Below, piece after piece: positions 1 through 10,699 of a stretch of 64,000 nucleotides of DNA; positions within the stretch are counted from its first letter, which is position 1; each line of letters begins with the position of its first letter. The stretch is from positions 1,178,001 through 1,242,000 of the forward strand of contig NZ_CP121451.1 in assembly GCF_029689945.1 (NCBI RefSeq). Direction: 5' to 3'. A program made the position numbers and the translations under genes. Source of the DNA: Paenibacillus amylolyticus (GTDB taxonomy: Bacteria; Bacillota; Bacilli; Paenibacillales; Paenibacillaceae). The notes under the pieces are model-generated. The model saw only the letters and a list, made by a program, of their open reading frames with translations. It did not search any database and was not told where the DNA came from.

Positions 1-396
1 GTCTGGATTTTCTGAGCCCAGAGAGACCTCTTTCACAGTTGGGTCTAAAAGGATGCGAAGACGGTACGTTCCATATCCGAATGATGATGAGGGTTGGGGT
101 AACGCTGCTCTCCAGTCACCGGGAACTTGAATGCGTGTGGATGGGGTGTCCACTGTTTTAACGTCATAATTAGAGATTAATGCATGAGGGTAAAATTCCC
201 ATTCTCCATCCAGGGATATGGGTGAAGCGTTGGCGAGGTCCCAACCTCGAAGGTCCAGCACGCCTTTAGCGGGTTCAGGATGATTGGGTATAGCGAAAGA
301 CTCAGACCATATCCAACGAAAACCAAGTAAAATAGTCAGAAATAGAATCGACAACAATACATATCGGGGTATTTTTTTATAGGTTAATGGTTTCAT
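1..396 (-). CDS. 7TMR-DISM sensor histidine kinase, N-terminal fragment (cut by window edge)
   Basis: Only the first ~132 codons lie in the window; the gene runs off the left edge. The ATG is at 396 on the minus strand. The translation starts with a short basic stretch and one membrane helix (about residues 10-30), then motifs such as GVLDLRGWDL, LDGEWEFYP and VPGDW. These match the N-terminus of the complete hybrid kinase at 18597-21738 almost phrase for phrase, so this is very likely a paralogous extracellular-sensing 7TMR-DISM kinase. It diverges from the SARP-type regulator at 572, which is probably its partner. The kinase domains are not visible, so the class of the C-terminal part is inferred from the paralogue. 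Confidence 0.8.
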   Translation of the reverse strand, partial: MKPLTYKKIPRYVLLSILFLTILLGFRWIWSESFAIPNHPEPAKGVLDLRGWDLANASPISLDGEWEFYPHALISNYDVKTVDTPSTRIQVPGDWRAALPQPSSSFGYGTYRLRILLDPTVKEVSLGSENPD

Positions 397-571
397 GGCA
401 GACTTTAGTTTTCGACAGTTTAATCCAAATTCCTGCAAGCTGTATGGTAATGAAGAACATTTTTCGATACGGGAACATGGATTCTTTGTTCAAATGATAG
501 CGGTACCACATCAGGATTTATGGTAAAATTATAGATTAAAGGATGATCAGTGAGCCAGAGGAGTTGTGCAT

Positions 572-1708
572 ATGAGAGTGATTTTGGTTGATGATGAATA
601 TCTCGCTCTGAGCAGGTTGAACAAACTGTTGGAAGAGAGAGAGGATTGTGAAGTTATCGGCTCTTTTCTGACGGCACAAGAAGCCATCGATCAGATCGAA
701 CTTCATCTGCCGGAAATCGTCTTCATGGACGTACAGATGCCGGGGATGAACGGGATCGAGGCGACCGAACGGATTCATGAGGTTTCCCCTGGAACAGAGG
801 TTATTTTTACAACAGCCTATAACGAACATGCATTGACGGCCTATGGGCTCGAAGTGCTGGATTATATTATGAAGCCTGTAACGCGTGACCGTCTGGAAAA
901 AACGATGAAGATGTATCAACGCCGAACGGTGCCAGCAAATCTGAATATAACAGAAGGGCCATCTATGGTCATTCGCTGTCTGGGAATGCTTCAAGTCCAA
1001 CTGCACCCGAATGAGCCGCCAAAACATATGAAGTTCAGAACAACCAAAATTAGAGAGTTATTCGCCTATCTGCTCCACCATCGGAACAAACCGATTAAGC
1101 GGGACACGCTACTTGAACTGTTGTGGCCAGAGTTGGATGAGCGGAGAGGCATATCCAATCTGCATAGTGGCATCCATCGCTTACGCAGCATGATGAATGA
1201 ATTCATGGGCGAAGACAAGATGTTCATTCGCTATCAGCAGTTTGGTTATCTATTGGAAACGGGAGAATTCAGGATTGACGCGGAAGAATGGGAGAGTCGT
1301 CTTAACCGATTGTCTCTACTATCTTCGTCTACAATAGCTGAACATCGGCAGAATTCAGATCAATATGAAGGTAAATATTATGGCGAGGATGATTACGCAT
1401 GGGCCGAGCTGGAGCGTCAGCGCTTGCATGCACTTTGGCGTAACCACGCCATGCAGCTTGCAGAGTACTATATTGAACTGGGACAACACACGGAAGCACT
1501 CACATTATATCATCGGGTTCAGCAATTCGAGCCATCATTGGAGCAAGTTGGACTGGCGTTAATGAAAACCTATGATCGATTAGGCAATAAAGATCCTGTA
1601 ATCGCTCAATATAATCAGTTAGTTACTGCGTTAGAGCAAGAAGCGGGCATACGTCCTGGTTTGGAAGTGGAGTTGTGGTACCAGCAATGGAAACAATCCA
1701 ATATGTAA
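572..1708 (+). CDS. Response regulator with SARP-type (winged helix + BTAD) output domain
   Basis: An N-terminal receiver domain (about residues 1-120) has the acidic pocket VDDE, the phospho-acceptor Asp in FMDVQMPGMNG and the conserved Lys in DYIMKP. A winged-helix segment follows (RTTKIRELFAYLLHHRNKPI...LLELLWPE), then a bacterial transcriptional activator (BTAD/TPR-like) domain to the C-terminus. The ATG at 572 is preferred over an in-frame GTG at 566 because AGAGGAG at 557-563 is correctly spaced only for 572. The gene diverges from the kinase fragment at 1-396 and precedes the SLH surface protein. It is a cytoplasmic transcription factor; its targets are unknown, though the two neighbours are candidates. 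Paralogue of 17437-18600. Confidence 0.88.
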   Translation: MRVILVDDEYLALSRLNKLLEEREDCEVIGSFLTAQEAIDQIELHLPEIVFMDVQMPGMNGIEATERIHEVSPGTEVIFTTAYNEHALTAYGLEVLDYIMKPVTRDRLEKTMKMYQRRTVPANLNITEGPSMVIRCLGMLQVQLHPNEPPKHMKFRTTKIRELFAYLLHHRNKPIKRDTLLELLWPELDERRGISNLHSGIHRLRSMMNEFMGEDKMFIRYQQFGYLLETGEFRIDAEEWESRLNRLSLLSSSTIAEHRQNSDQYEGKYYGEDDYAWAELERQRLHALWRNHAMQLAEYYIELGQHTEALTLYHRVQQFEPSLEQVGLALMKTYDRLGNKDPVIAQYNQLVTALEQEAGIRPGLEVELWYQQWKQSNM

Positions 1709-1711
1709 TTG

Positions 1712-1748
1712 AAACAGCCTTGCAGCTTCATGTGCAAGGCTGTTTTTT
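1712..1748 (+). terminator. Intrinsic terminator after the response regulator
   Basis: GC-rich inverted repeat AACAGCCTTGCA / TGCAAGGCTGTT with an 8-nt loop, followed by a T run, starting 4 nt after the stop codon. Confidence 0.85.
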
Positions 1749-1920
1749 TGGTTGTATGTGCTCGTGAAAGGTTTGGTAAGAGTTTGGTAAGAGGCTTTGT
1801 GTAGAATAAAAACAATATGTGTCAGATAGCCACTGGGCTTAGATGAAGCAGGGTTTATGCGTTAATGATTGTCCCAGTCAATGACCGAAACATTCGAATC
1901 ACATAGGAGGTTGAATTAAT

Positions 1921-4900
1921 TTGAAAGTATTTAAGGCGATGAAAATATCGTTTTTGGCTTTTGTGGTCTTATTGTCATCCATTTCATCGTTGTTTGCTCC
2001 GATAGCAAGTGCGGCCGATGGCAATGTCTACGTATCATCGACGGGAAGTGATACCAGTGGCACGGGTACAGCAGAAGCGCCAGTGGCAACAATAGAAAAG
2101 GCACTTGAATTGGTTGATGCTACAGGGTCTATAATCCTGCAAAGTAACATTATCCAGGAGTCCACCTTGGCAATCTCTTCTGCTGGGAAGAATATCACAA
2201 TAACCTCTGCAGAGGGAAATGCATACTCCATTATACGTGGTGAGAGTTTTGTTAATGGAAACCTGATTCAGATCAGTGGTGGAAGCAGATCGAATAGTGT
2301 AACGTTTGAGAAAATCATCATAGACGGCAATCATGTAAATACAAACGGCCAGATATATGGGATTAGTAATGCGGGCGGTACAGTGAATTTTAAAGAGGCT
2401 GAGATTAGAAATCACTATGTGAAAGCAAGTGCTAGTCAGCCTGCAACGGTTATTTCCACTAGCGGCGGCAATTCAATGATTGTCATCCAGGAGGGAACCC
2501 TAATTCATGGTAACAAGGTTTCGGGCAATGTAAAAGAGAATCCCTCTTCAGTACTGGGTGCCGGTTCAGGAGGCTCTCTGGTTATTGAGGATGGTCTGAT
2601 TACAGATAATGAAATTTCAGATGGAAATGGAGTCATTATTGGAGTAGGGCTATATCAAAGTCCTAACTTCAGAATGACCGGAGGCAAGATAACAGGCAAC
2701 AAGCTGTTGGGAACGGAGCTAAGTGAAGGTGAAACCATAGGGAATGTGGCTGTTTTTATGCGTGGGAATGCGAGCCAGGCTCGATTCGACTTTGGTGGCA
2801 CAGCCTACGTTTACGATAATTTTAATACCGATGGGAATCAACGTAATGTGTACCTGAAGAATACAGCGGCGACCGGTAGTGCTTATCTGACCTTGGTTGG
2901 TCCGATGCAATCGGGATCAAAGGTTGGCGTGTATGCCAAGATTATGCCTGATGAAAGTACGAATCCGGTGGTCGACATTGCGATAGGCAGATCCCCGTAT
3001 CAAGCAGTACAAGAAGACCAGACATTCTTTGTATCTGATATCAATACAACGGCAGCGATTGCATATGATAATCAAGCAAATAAGGTTATTCTGACATATC
3101 GTATGCCGGTACATCTGGAACTGGATACTCCTTTGGATCTTTCTACTGTGAGTGCCAGACCCACAATGAAAGGTTCCGTTACATCTGGTGCTGTGGTAAC
3201 CATTACAATGGTAAACAAATTGGACCCAGCTAAGAACGTTGTTGGGGAAGCTGCAGTCAACCCAGACGGAACATGGGAGTTCACACCTTCCTCTGCATTG
3301 TCACCTGGAGAATATACATTGCGGGTTACAGCAACGAATAACGGAATCTCTGCTGAACCTGTGCGCAGGGATATTACTGTAGTAGACAAGTCAGTTCTGC
3401 AAGGCAATTATGACGAAATTACAGGTGAGAACCTGGAAGAATCAAAATATACATCAGACAGTTGGACTGCACTTCATGATGCGCTGAATACAGCAGAACA
3501 AGTGCTAAGTGAACCAAATGTAACCCAAGAGCAAGTCAACAACGCGCTTCAGGAACTAACAAATGCACGGACAGGGCTTACCCTGGTGAATGGTGGAAGC
3601 ACAGCGGGTCCAGGTGGAGTGGGTTCTCCTTCACTATGGCTTCGATCTGATCTGGGCACGGAAGTTACCAGCGGCCAGAAGGTGGGTACCTGGGAAGATC
3701 AAGGTACTAAAGTAAACAACGCAATACAAGATGAGGTCGATAACCAACCGACGTATTGGAATGACAAGAATCATAATATTAACTTTAATCCGGTATTGGA
3801 ATATGACGGAACGAAAACTTTTATGAATCTGGATGTAAATAAGCTTCCACAAGGGAAGACTGCCAGATCAATTATTACGGTTAGCAAAACCAGTAGAACT
3901 GGAGGCATCAAGTATATCATTTCCTGGGGAGCCCAAACGAGTGGTTATACGGGTATAGGGATGCTTCAAAATGGTACAAGAGGCGGCTTGACCACATTTA
4001 ACAGTGATAAGAACCAGACATTATACACTGCCGAAGGATTTATGGGAACGACATTCCCCAATGAGCAATTTGTTACTTGGACAGGCGGAGATACGGGTAT
4101 AAACCAAGCCAGATTGTACAGTAAAATGAAGCAGGTACAGCAACTAAATGACTGGGGAAAAGATAATGTTAAGCTATGGGATACGGGTAACTCTGGCGGA
4201 GCAGTAATCGGTAAGCTTATTCCAGCAACTGCGAGTGTTGAACATTGGCAGGGAACGATTGAAGAAATTATCGTATACGATCATGCGCTGACGGACGAGG
4301 AACGCCAAAAAGTGAGCACATATCTGGCGATCAAATATGGCTATACGCTGGATCAGTCAACAGCCAATTCATATGTCGATTCAAACAGGGCTATGATCTG
4401 GGATTCGAATGTGAATGCAGCCTATACCCATCGCGTTACAAGCATCGGTCGAGATGATCAGAGCAACTTGCTGCAGAAACAAGCCAAGGCGCAGGAATTG
4501 GGGTCCATGTTAACAATTGCATTGGGCAATAGTATCGAGGATACCAATTCTGCGAATCAAAATAATTTTTCAAACGATTCTTCTTCTTTACGTTTGGTGA
4601 TAATGGAGCAAGTACTGAGTTCAAGACACCTATGACGAAAGATCAAGAAAAACTGCTTGGGATGGAGCGCATCTACAAAGTACAGAAAGCAAACTGGACT
4701 GAATCACAGATTACACTTCAATTAGACGACACCGGAGGTACCTCGGCGTCTGACTCAGTATCTTGTGATCAGCGATGATGCTCAATTTGCTAATCCAAAC
4801 TCGTTACATTTAATTCAAAACGGCCAAGTAACGCTTAACACCTCAAATTTTGGTCCGGATTCGTACTTTACCATTGCAACTGCTGTCACTCCTTTGACAG

Positions 4901-7061
4901 CACCAGACGTCACACTGACCGATGATGAATTACAATGGGAAACGGTTGAGCATGCAGATAAATATGAAGTAACGATTGAAATGGAAAATGGTACGAAGCG
5001 TACAGTGGAGGTGCCTGGAACGGTACTTAACCTGTCGCAATTGGAACCACCGCTGAAAGCTGGCGCCTACACGGTGACAGTCACAGCGAAGACGAACAAT
5101 CCAGCATATGCAGACTCAGAAGCATCAGATGGGAAAAGTTATGTTGTTATTATTGACAAAGCGAAGTTGAAAGCCAAAATCGATGAGATTAACGGTAAGA
5201 TCGAAACAGGCGAACTGGACACAGAGGAGTACACGCCAGAATCATGGCAAACGCTGCAAACCGCGTTAGAAGTTGCTCAATCTGTGTTCGATGACGAAAA
5301 TGCAACACTGGAACAAGTGGAACAAGCGTATCAGGATTTGGTAGATGCCCAAGAAGGTCTCACCAAAAAGCCTGGTTCGGGTACTGACACATCAACGCTG
5401 CAAACGTTGATCCCGTCTACAGGAAGCTTGTCCCCGCCCTTTGATCCGGCTAGAGACACGTACACCATCTCCGTGCCGAATAGCGTATATCAATTTCAAT
5501 TAACGCCAACGGCACTTGATCCACTTGCGAAGATTGAAATAGCGGTTGGAGATGGAGAATGGAACGAGGTTACAAGTGGTAGTGCCAGTGAGAATTTACC
5601 GCTTCAAGTTGGCGGAAATACCATTGTTGTTAAAGTCACAGATTCACTTGGCCATGTTACGGAGTACAAAATCAACGTAAACAGAGCATCCAGTGATAAT
5701 GGTAACAATGGTGGAGGCAACAATGGCGGCAATGGAAATACGGGCGGCAACAGTGGAAGTACGCCATCACCTACACCTGCGCCAGTACCAACGCCAACTC
5801 CGGCACCCGTGAAGGATAATCTGGAAACAACCCGGGATGGCAGTCATCAACCATTTGCTACATCCAAACCATCTGACAACAAAGAAACCATGGTTCAAGT
5901 TGATCCAGTCAAGCTGAACGATGCCATGTCTCAAGGCACAGGTCAACAGTTCGCCATTCATTCGCCCAATGATGGGGATATGAAGGTGGATGGTTTAACC
6001 CTTGAAACACTGAAACAATTAGTAAATCAAGGTTCCAAACTAAACATTAGCAATCCGCTGGCGATCTATCCGGTACCCGGTGGCAAAATGGACTTAAACG
6101 GTGTCTCCAGGCAGCTGGATAATGCAGCATTGAATGATATTGATGTTCATATCGATATTGCACGTTCATCGGATACGTTGATTGACAGCGCCGAAACAAG
6201 AGCCGCTTCCCAAGGATACGAGCTACTTGTCACACCGGTTGATCTGGACCTCACCTTCTCAAAAGATGGACAAACGGTTCGATCCGGTCAACTGAACGGC
6301 TATGCACCGAAGTATATTGCATTGCCGGAAGGGATCGATCCGAACCGGATTACGACAGGCGTGATCATCAACCCGGACGGCAGTATATTCCATGTACCGA
6401 CGGTTGTTACCAAAGTCGATAGCCGTTACTACGCGCTCATTAATGACTTGCGTAGCAGCGGAAGTTATTCAGTTATCTGGAATCCGCAAGATTTCGAAGA
6501 TGCCAGATCCCATTGGGGCAAAATGGATGTGAACAACATCGCTGCGAGATTAGATCTGAAAGGTAACGGAGATAACACGTTCTCCCCGAACCGTCAGGTT
6601 ACTCGTTCCGAATTTGCCGAGATTGTTGTACTTGGACTGGGCTTAATGCGTCAGGACGCACCACAGAATCTATTCCCTGACGTTAACGATTCGGCGTGGT
6701 TCCGCAATGCGGTAGCTCTTGCGAATGAATTCGGTATCGTTCGCGGATACGATAATGGGAACTTCTACGGCAATCAGGAAATCACACGTGAGCAAGGGTT
6801 TGCCAGGGTTGCTCGTGCCTATCGTCTGATTGAACCGGATGCGGCAATCAGCCCGGATCAGATGAACGCTGAACTGGAACGTTACAGCGACGCTGCGGAT
6901 GTATCGAATTGGGCAAAGAAGATGTATCCCAGTTGATCGCCGCGGGGATCATCCAAGGGAATGGACCAGAGGTTCTGAGTCCGAAGACCACGATGACCCG
7001 TGCTGAGGTTACTGCATTGATTGCAAGAATGTTGAAAGTAACCAACTTGATTGATAAGTAA
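1921..7061 (+). CDS. Giant multidomain surface protein with three SLH domains (three frameshifts)
   Basis: A TTG start at 1921 follows AGGAGG at 1905-1910. A signal peptide ends near residue 30 (IASAAD). In order: a parallel beta-helix region (residues ~35-390), a bacterial Ig-like domain (~395-490), a FIVAR-like helical repeat, a LamG/DUF8202-like region (~560-900), a second FIVAR-like repeat, a cadherin-like beta-sandwich, an Asn/Gly-rich then Pro/Thr-rich linker, and three C-terminal SLH domains (HWGKMDVNN..., FPDVNDSAW..., YSDAADVSNWAK...). SLH domains anchor proteins non-covalently to pyruvylated cell-wall polymer. The frame breaks near 4588 (lost T), is restored near 4749 (extra base) and breaks again near 6918 (lost G). 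Corrected length is about 1713 residues with the stop at 7059-7061. No catalytic site is recognisable; adhesion or polysaccharide binding is an inference. Confidence 0.85.
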
Positions 7062-7074
7062 ACACATCGATAAG

Positions 7075-7115
7075 GAAAAGCCTTTGCTGACATTGGGGGT
7101 CGGCAAAGGCTTTTT
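7075..7115 (+). terminator. Intrinsic terminator of the SLH gene
   Basis: AAAAGCCTTTGCTGAC and GTCGGCAAAGGCTTTTT form a long stem, 14 nt after the corrected stop codon. This supports the stop at 7061 rather than the premature one at 6936. Confidence 0.88.
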
Positions 7116-7362
7116 CTATTTCATTAAACTCATGCTATTTATGTCGTAATACTTTCGCCCTGTTGGTAGATCGTGGAATCTGAGATGATGGGTTCACCAG
7201 AGGTTCGGATGACGAACTTCGAACCGCTGGCCTTCAGGCTATTGCGATCCTTCCTTCTACAATCATTGGAGATATCATAGGGTCGCAGCTCTCCTGAAGA
7301 TCTCATTATCAGAGAGGAGGTGTCCAGGCTATCACATTCCTTCCTTCTAACCCTAACCTTTC
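7116..7362. other. Non-coding stretch with a short direct repeat
   Basis: I see no convincing gene. A 25-nt segment beginning CAGGCTAT and ending CTTCCTTCTA occurs twice (7235-7259 and 7325-7349) with a few differences. A small inverted repeat GGTTCG/CGAACC lies near 7202-7224. An AGAGGAGG-like motif at 7312-7320 has no obvious open frame in register with the next gene. Confidence 0.4.
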
Positions 7363-9509
7363 ATGTTATATAGGGATGTGGCTTTCCTGGACTCTTTTAT
7401 CATGAACAATACAATCTATTTGCGCAGAGCGAACAAACTCATCATTGAACCCAACGAAGGGAAGCAACAGTTACCAAAGACACACCTGGCGACTGCCCTC
7501 AAAAATATAGAAGCACTTGGATACACCTTCTCAGATGAGTTAATGCAGGCGATGTTGCAGCTGTCCAAGGAACAATTCGAAGCAGTATATCATCAACTTG
7601 TGGCTGATCTGAGAGTTATGGTCGGCGCGCATGTGCAGTACACACCGATGTATGCAGGATTCCCGATGCAAGTGATGCAGGCAGATGAAGCGGAGTTATA
7701 CCTTAATGCAATGATTCATTATCTGACCAACCTGAATGTGGTCTATACGGATCAACCATCTGTGGAGAGAATGCCTTTGCTGGAGAAGACGGACTTAAAA
7801 CTCATTGGTTTGGGAAACAAAGAAGCATTCCAGACACTCATCCGTCAGATCATTGAAGCGAAAGGTTCCATCTCTGATACGGACAAGAAAGATATCGATA
7901 CCGTGTTAAAGCATGCAGACCCAGAAGAAGTGGATGCGATTCTACCCGCCGAGATTCCGTTCAAAGAAAATGTAGGCTTCGTGGTCTCCTCGCTGTTGAA
8001 GCATGAAAAGGCGAATATCGACCGGATCGGTCGGTATTTCAAAACGGCAAGTGATGTTCTGCGTCTGGCTGTTGCCTGGTCGGATGGGGATGTCAGTCTC
8101 GCTGCGGCTTCTCCTTTCCGGAAATTCAAACGGCGGGAGAGACGACTTTTGCTTGGATTACTGGAGCAATGTGGCTCCATTACGGAGGATATGCTGCGAT
8201 ATAAGGATCGCTGGATTCGCCTTGGCGAAATTCTGCATCCTTCGGAATATAAGCTTCGGTATCCACGATGCGAAGAAGCCTTTGATATTTTGCGTAATAA
8301 TAAGCCTTATTCGACCTTCAACGGAAGTGTGGAACTTGCCTTCCAATATCGGAATATCTGGAGTCTGATCGATCTGTTGTCGCAGCGTCCAGGTGAATTT
8401 GCAAGAAGACTGGATCACATGCTGCGTATGACTGAAGATGAAGCGTACGTCCTGCTGGCCTTTGGTGAAGTAGCTGCACAGGTATCCACGCCCGTGTTAT
8501 TACAGGTGAGACAGCATTTTGCACAGCGGAATGAAGGAATGGATTTGCGGGTCTTTTTCCGAAAGGTAATGTAGCGAAGGCTTTTGGCATCCCACATGAG
8601 CTGCCAGTGATCCATGAAGCCACGTGTCAGGAAGTCGTGCAATTGTGCGAGCAGGCCTTGATTACACGGTTCGCTGAATTCCCAGCACTCGGAAAAACGT
8701 ATATAGATGAACGTCTCCAGCATTATCTGGTTCCTTTTTCACAACGGTCCGCGAGCAAAACTCTACGAACCATTGTGCGTGGAAGCCGCATCCCGATGGG
8801 TGAAGGAAATACGATACGTTTCTTTAGCTGGTGGAAGGAGGGCGAGGTGGATGGTACACCTACAGGGCGTGTGGATATTGACCTGTCAGCGGTCATGTAT
8901 GATGAGAATTGGAATTACGTTGAACATATCTCCTACACCAACCTGCGATCAGTCAAATACAAAGCGGCCCATAGCGGGGATATTGTGACAGCACCTTATG
9001 GTGCAAGTGAATTTATCGATCTGCATATCCCCTCAATTGTGAATTATGGCGGACGATATGTGGTGACGACACTGCACTCCTTCACGAGCCATCCGTACTG
9101 TAATTTGCCGGAATGTTTTGCAGGCTGGATGATGCGTAAGAAGCCCGGATCAGGCGAAATCTATGAGCCATCCACGGTGGAGGACAAGATCGATATTACT
9201 GCCGACACCCAGATTGCCATTCCGGTTATTCTCGATTTGGTCGAGCGAACGATCATCTGGACGGATCTGGCGCTAACCAGATATCCCGACTACCACAATA
9301 ACGTCGAGGGCAATCAGAAGGGCATTGTACTGATGGGCAAAGCAATGACCACATTACGTAAACCTGCCCTGTATGACTTATTCATGCTGCACGCCAAAGC
9401 AAGAGGTGAGTTGGTGGACACTAAGGATCAGGCCGATACCATCTATGCGGTTGATGAAGGCGTGACGCCGTATGATATCGAGCAGATTATGGCGGAATAT
9501 CTTGCCTGA
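7363..9509 (+). CDS. MXAN_6230/SCO0854-type protein with TerD-like C-terminal part (one frameshift)
   Basis: The N-terminal part (IYLRRANKLIIEP, NIEALGYTFSDEL, MVGAHVQYTPMY.GFP, ELYLNAMIHYL) matches the poorly characterised MXAN_6230/SCO0854 family. The C-terminal ~230 residues (RVDIDLSAVMYDENW, SGDIVTAPYGASEFIDL, NLPECFAGWM, PGSGEIYEPSTV) resemble the TerD-like fold of tellurite/stress proteins. I see no Cys-rich RING motif despite the family name. A lost T in the T run at 8554-8558 splits the reading frame; restoring it gives one protein of ~715 residues. The start is uncertain: ATG 7363 or ATG 7402, neither with a clear ribosome binding site. The gene stands alone, without other ter genes nearby. 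The biochemical function of the family is unknown. Confidence 0.75.
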
Positions 9510-9545
9510 GTCCAAGTGCATGTGAATATCGGGTCGGGAATAGAG

Positions 9546-9572
9546 AGAGCAGCGGAATGCTGCTCTTTTTTT
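9546..9572 (+). terminator. Intrinsic terminator
   Basis: AGAGCAGC-GGAAT-GCTGCTCT hairpin followed by a T run. It lies between the convergent TerD-like gene and glycosyltransferase. Confidence 0.85.
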
Positions 9573-9597
9573 GAGATTCAATTGGTTATTAACGGGG

Positions 9598-10335
9598 TCA
9601 GCTTTTTGGTTTCTTCTGTACATATTTCTTGTAATTCGTAACAGAAGGTATTCTTCTGCTTTGAGATAGGAGTTCTTTATCGCTAATGATCCAAGTATGG
9701 TTGGATGAGTTCCGCCTGCGGAGCGCAACAAAATTATTTTTTCCAGCAGAATATACGCGATAACCCTTTCGCTTGCTTCTAATGCAAAATAGATCGTCCT
9801 CACCGACGCTTTGATTTGGGAATGGTACGTGTTTTGCTACCTTGCGTTTAAAAACAAGCGTTGCGCCAGGGATTAGGGTTACCGTTCGATGTTCATCATG
9901 AGGAGAACGAAGGATAAACGTCTTAGATCCGCGTAAATACATGTAATGAGCCTTCTTGCCAATGACATCAGCATTGGTTCTTTGAAAGGTCAGCATACTT
10001 TCCTTCAAATAATAAGGAGCATAATAATCATCATCGTCAAACTTGGCAATATAGTTGTATTTTGTCTTCTTGATAGCATAATTTAGACAGGCGCCGAGGG
10101 AAGTGCGTTCTGGAAGACGATAAACCTGTACGTTTAGAAGTTTTTTGGCAAGACTTAGATATGGAGTGAGGGGAACGTTATTGTTATTGACAATAATAAT
10201 AAGTTCCTTCCTGGCATGGATCTGTCGACTGTAGTTATTGAACAAATTTCTTATATAGCTTTGGCGTTTTGTGCAGGCAATAATAGAAACTCCCTGCTTT
10301 TGGATAGCGCCTTGTGGCTTACCTCCCATCTCCAT
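9598..10335 (-). CDS. Family 2 (GT-A fold) glycosyltransferase
   Basis: A 245-residue protein with a GT-A nucleotide-sugar fold. The N-terminal beta strand is VSIIACTKR, the mid region RTSLGACLNYAI.K..YNYIAKFDDDDYY carries the acidic metal-binding motif, and VGEDDLFCIRSKRKGY is the typical GED-type acceptor/catalytic loop near residue 190. It should transfer a sugar from a nucleotide-sugar donor in the cytoplasm; donor and acceptor cannot be read from sequence. No membrane helix is evident. The proposed ATG at 10335 has AAGGGG only 4 nt upstream; the in-frame ATG at 10329 is better spaced and equally possible. It is monocistronic, so there is no pathway context. Confidence 0.82.
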   Translation of the reverse strand: MEMGGKPQGAIQKQGVSIIACTKRQSYIRNLFNNYSRQIHARKELIIIVNNNNVPLTPYLSLAKKLLNVQVYRLPERTSLGACLNYAIKKTKYNYIAKFDDDDYYAPYYLKESMLTFQRTNADVIGKKAHYMYLRGSKTFILRSPHDEHRTVTLIPGATLVFKRKVAKHVPFPNQSVGEDDLFCIRSKRKGYRVYSAGKNNFVALRRRNSSNHTWIISDKELLSQSRRIPSVTNYKKYVQKKPKS

Positions 10336-10699
10336 TGCACCCCTTATCTGTTAGGATCAAAACTAGTTCTCTATAAATTATGTAAGCGGAAAATAAGAGG
10401 AACGGCATATCTGCAAAATGGAGAGTGAGAGTGCCATTTTCATTGCAAATATATGTAATATAATGGTATTATTTTATTGGAATTGTAAGAATTCTTGTAT
10501 ATAGAAGAGTGATTTAAGAAGGGGGCGAGATCGGGTTTATATGAAGTGATGACTCTACTCTATATGCACGCAGACATAACATTTCATGGATGATGGACAT
10601 GCCCGCATAGCAGAGATAGCGATGTGAGACGGAAGTGTCAGTTGTTATACATTATAATGTAAGCGCTTTATAAAATGGATTCCAAGGAGGGATTTACTT
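10336..10699. other. Intergenic region holding the promoter of the PL4 lyase
   Basis: No gene is supported. The region carries the divergent upstream regions of the glycosyltransferase and the PL4 lyase. Near its right end are a TATAAT box (10653-10658) and an overlapping cre-like site (listed separately), then AAGGAGG before the ATG at 10700. Confidence 0.6.
10658..10671 (+). promoter_or_regulatory. cre-like catabolite repression site
   Basis: TGTAAGCGCTTTAT matches the CcpA operator consensus TGWAARCGYTWNCW at all but one position. It begins on the last base of a TATAAT box, so a bound repressor would block the promoter of the rhamnogalacturonan lyase. Confidence 0.7.

Noticed and set aside
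4765..6936. Second independent SLH-protein gene starting at 4765
   Set aside because: The start has no ribosome binding site or signal peptide. Its sequence continues the upstream gene in the same overall frame once two compensating indels are corrected.
9378..9803. Minus-strand open frame overlapping the TerD-like and glycosyltransferase genes
   Set aside because: Overlaps two supported genes and the terminator between them; no start signal.
10216..10428. Plus-strand 70-codon frame at the glycosyltransferase start
   Set aside because: Antisense to the glycosyltransferase N-terminus and without a ribosome binding site.
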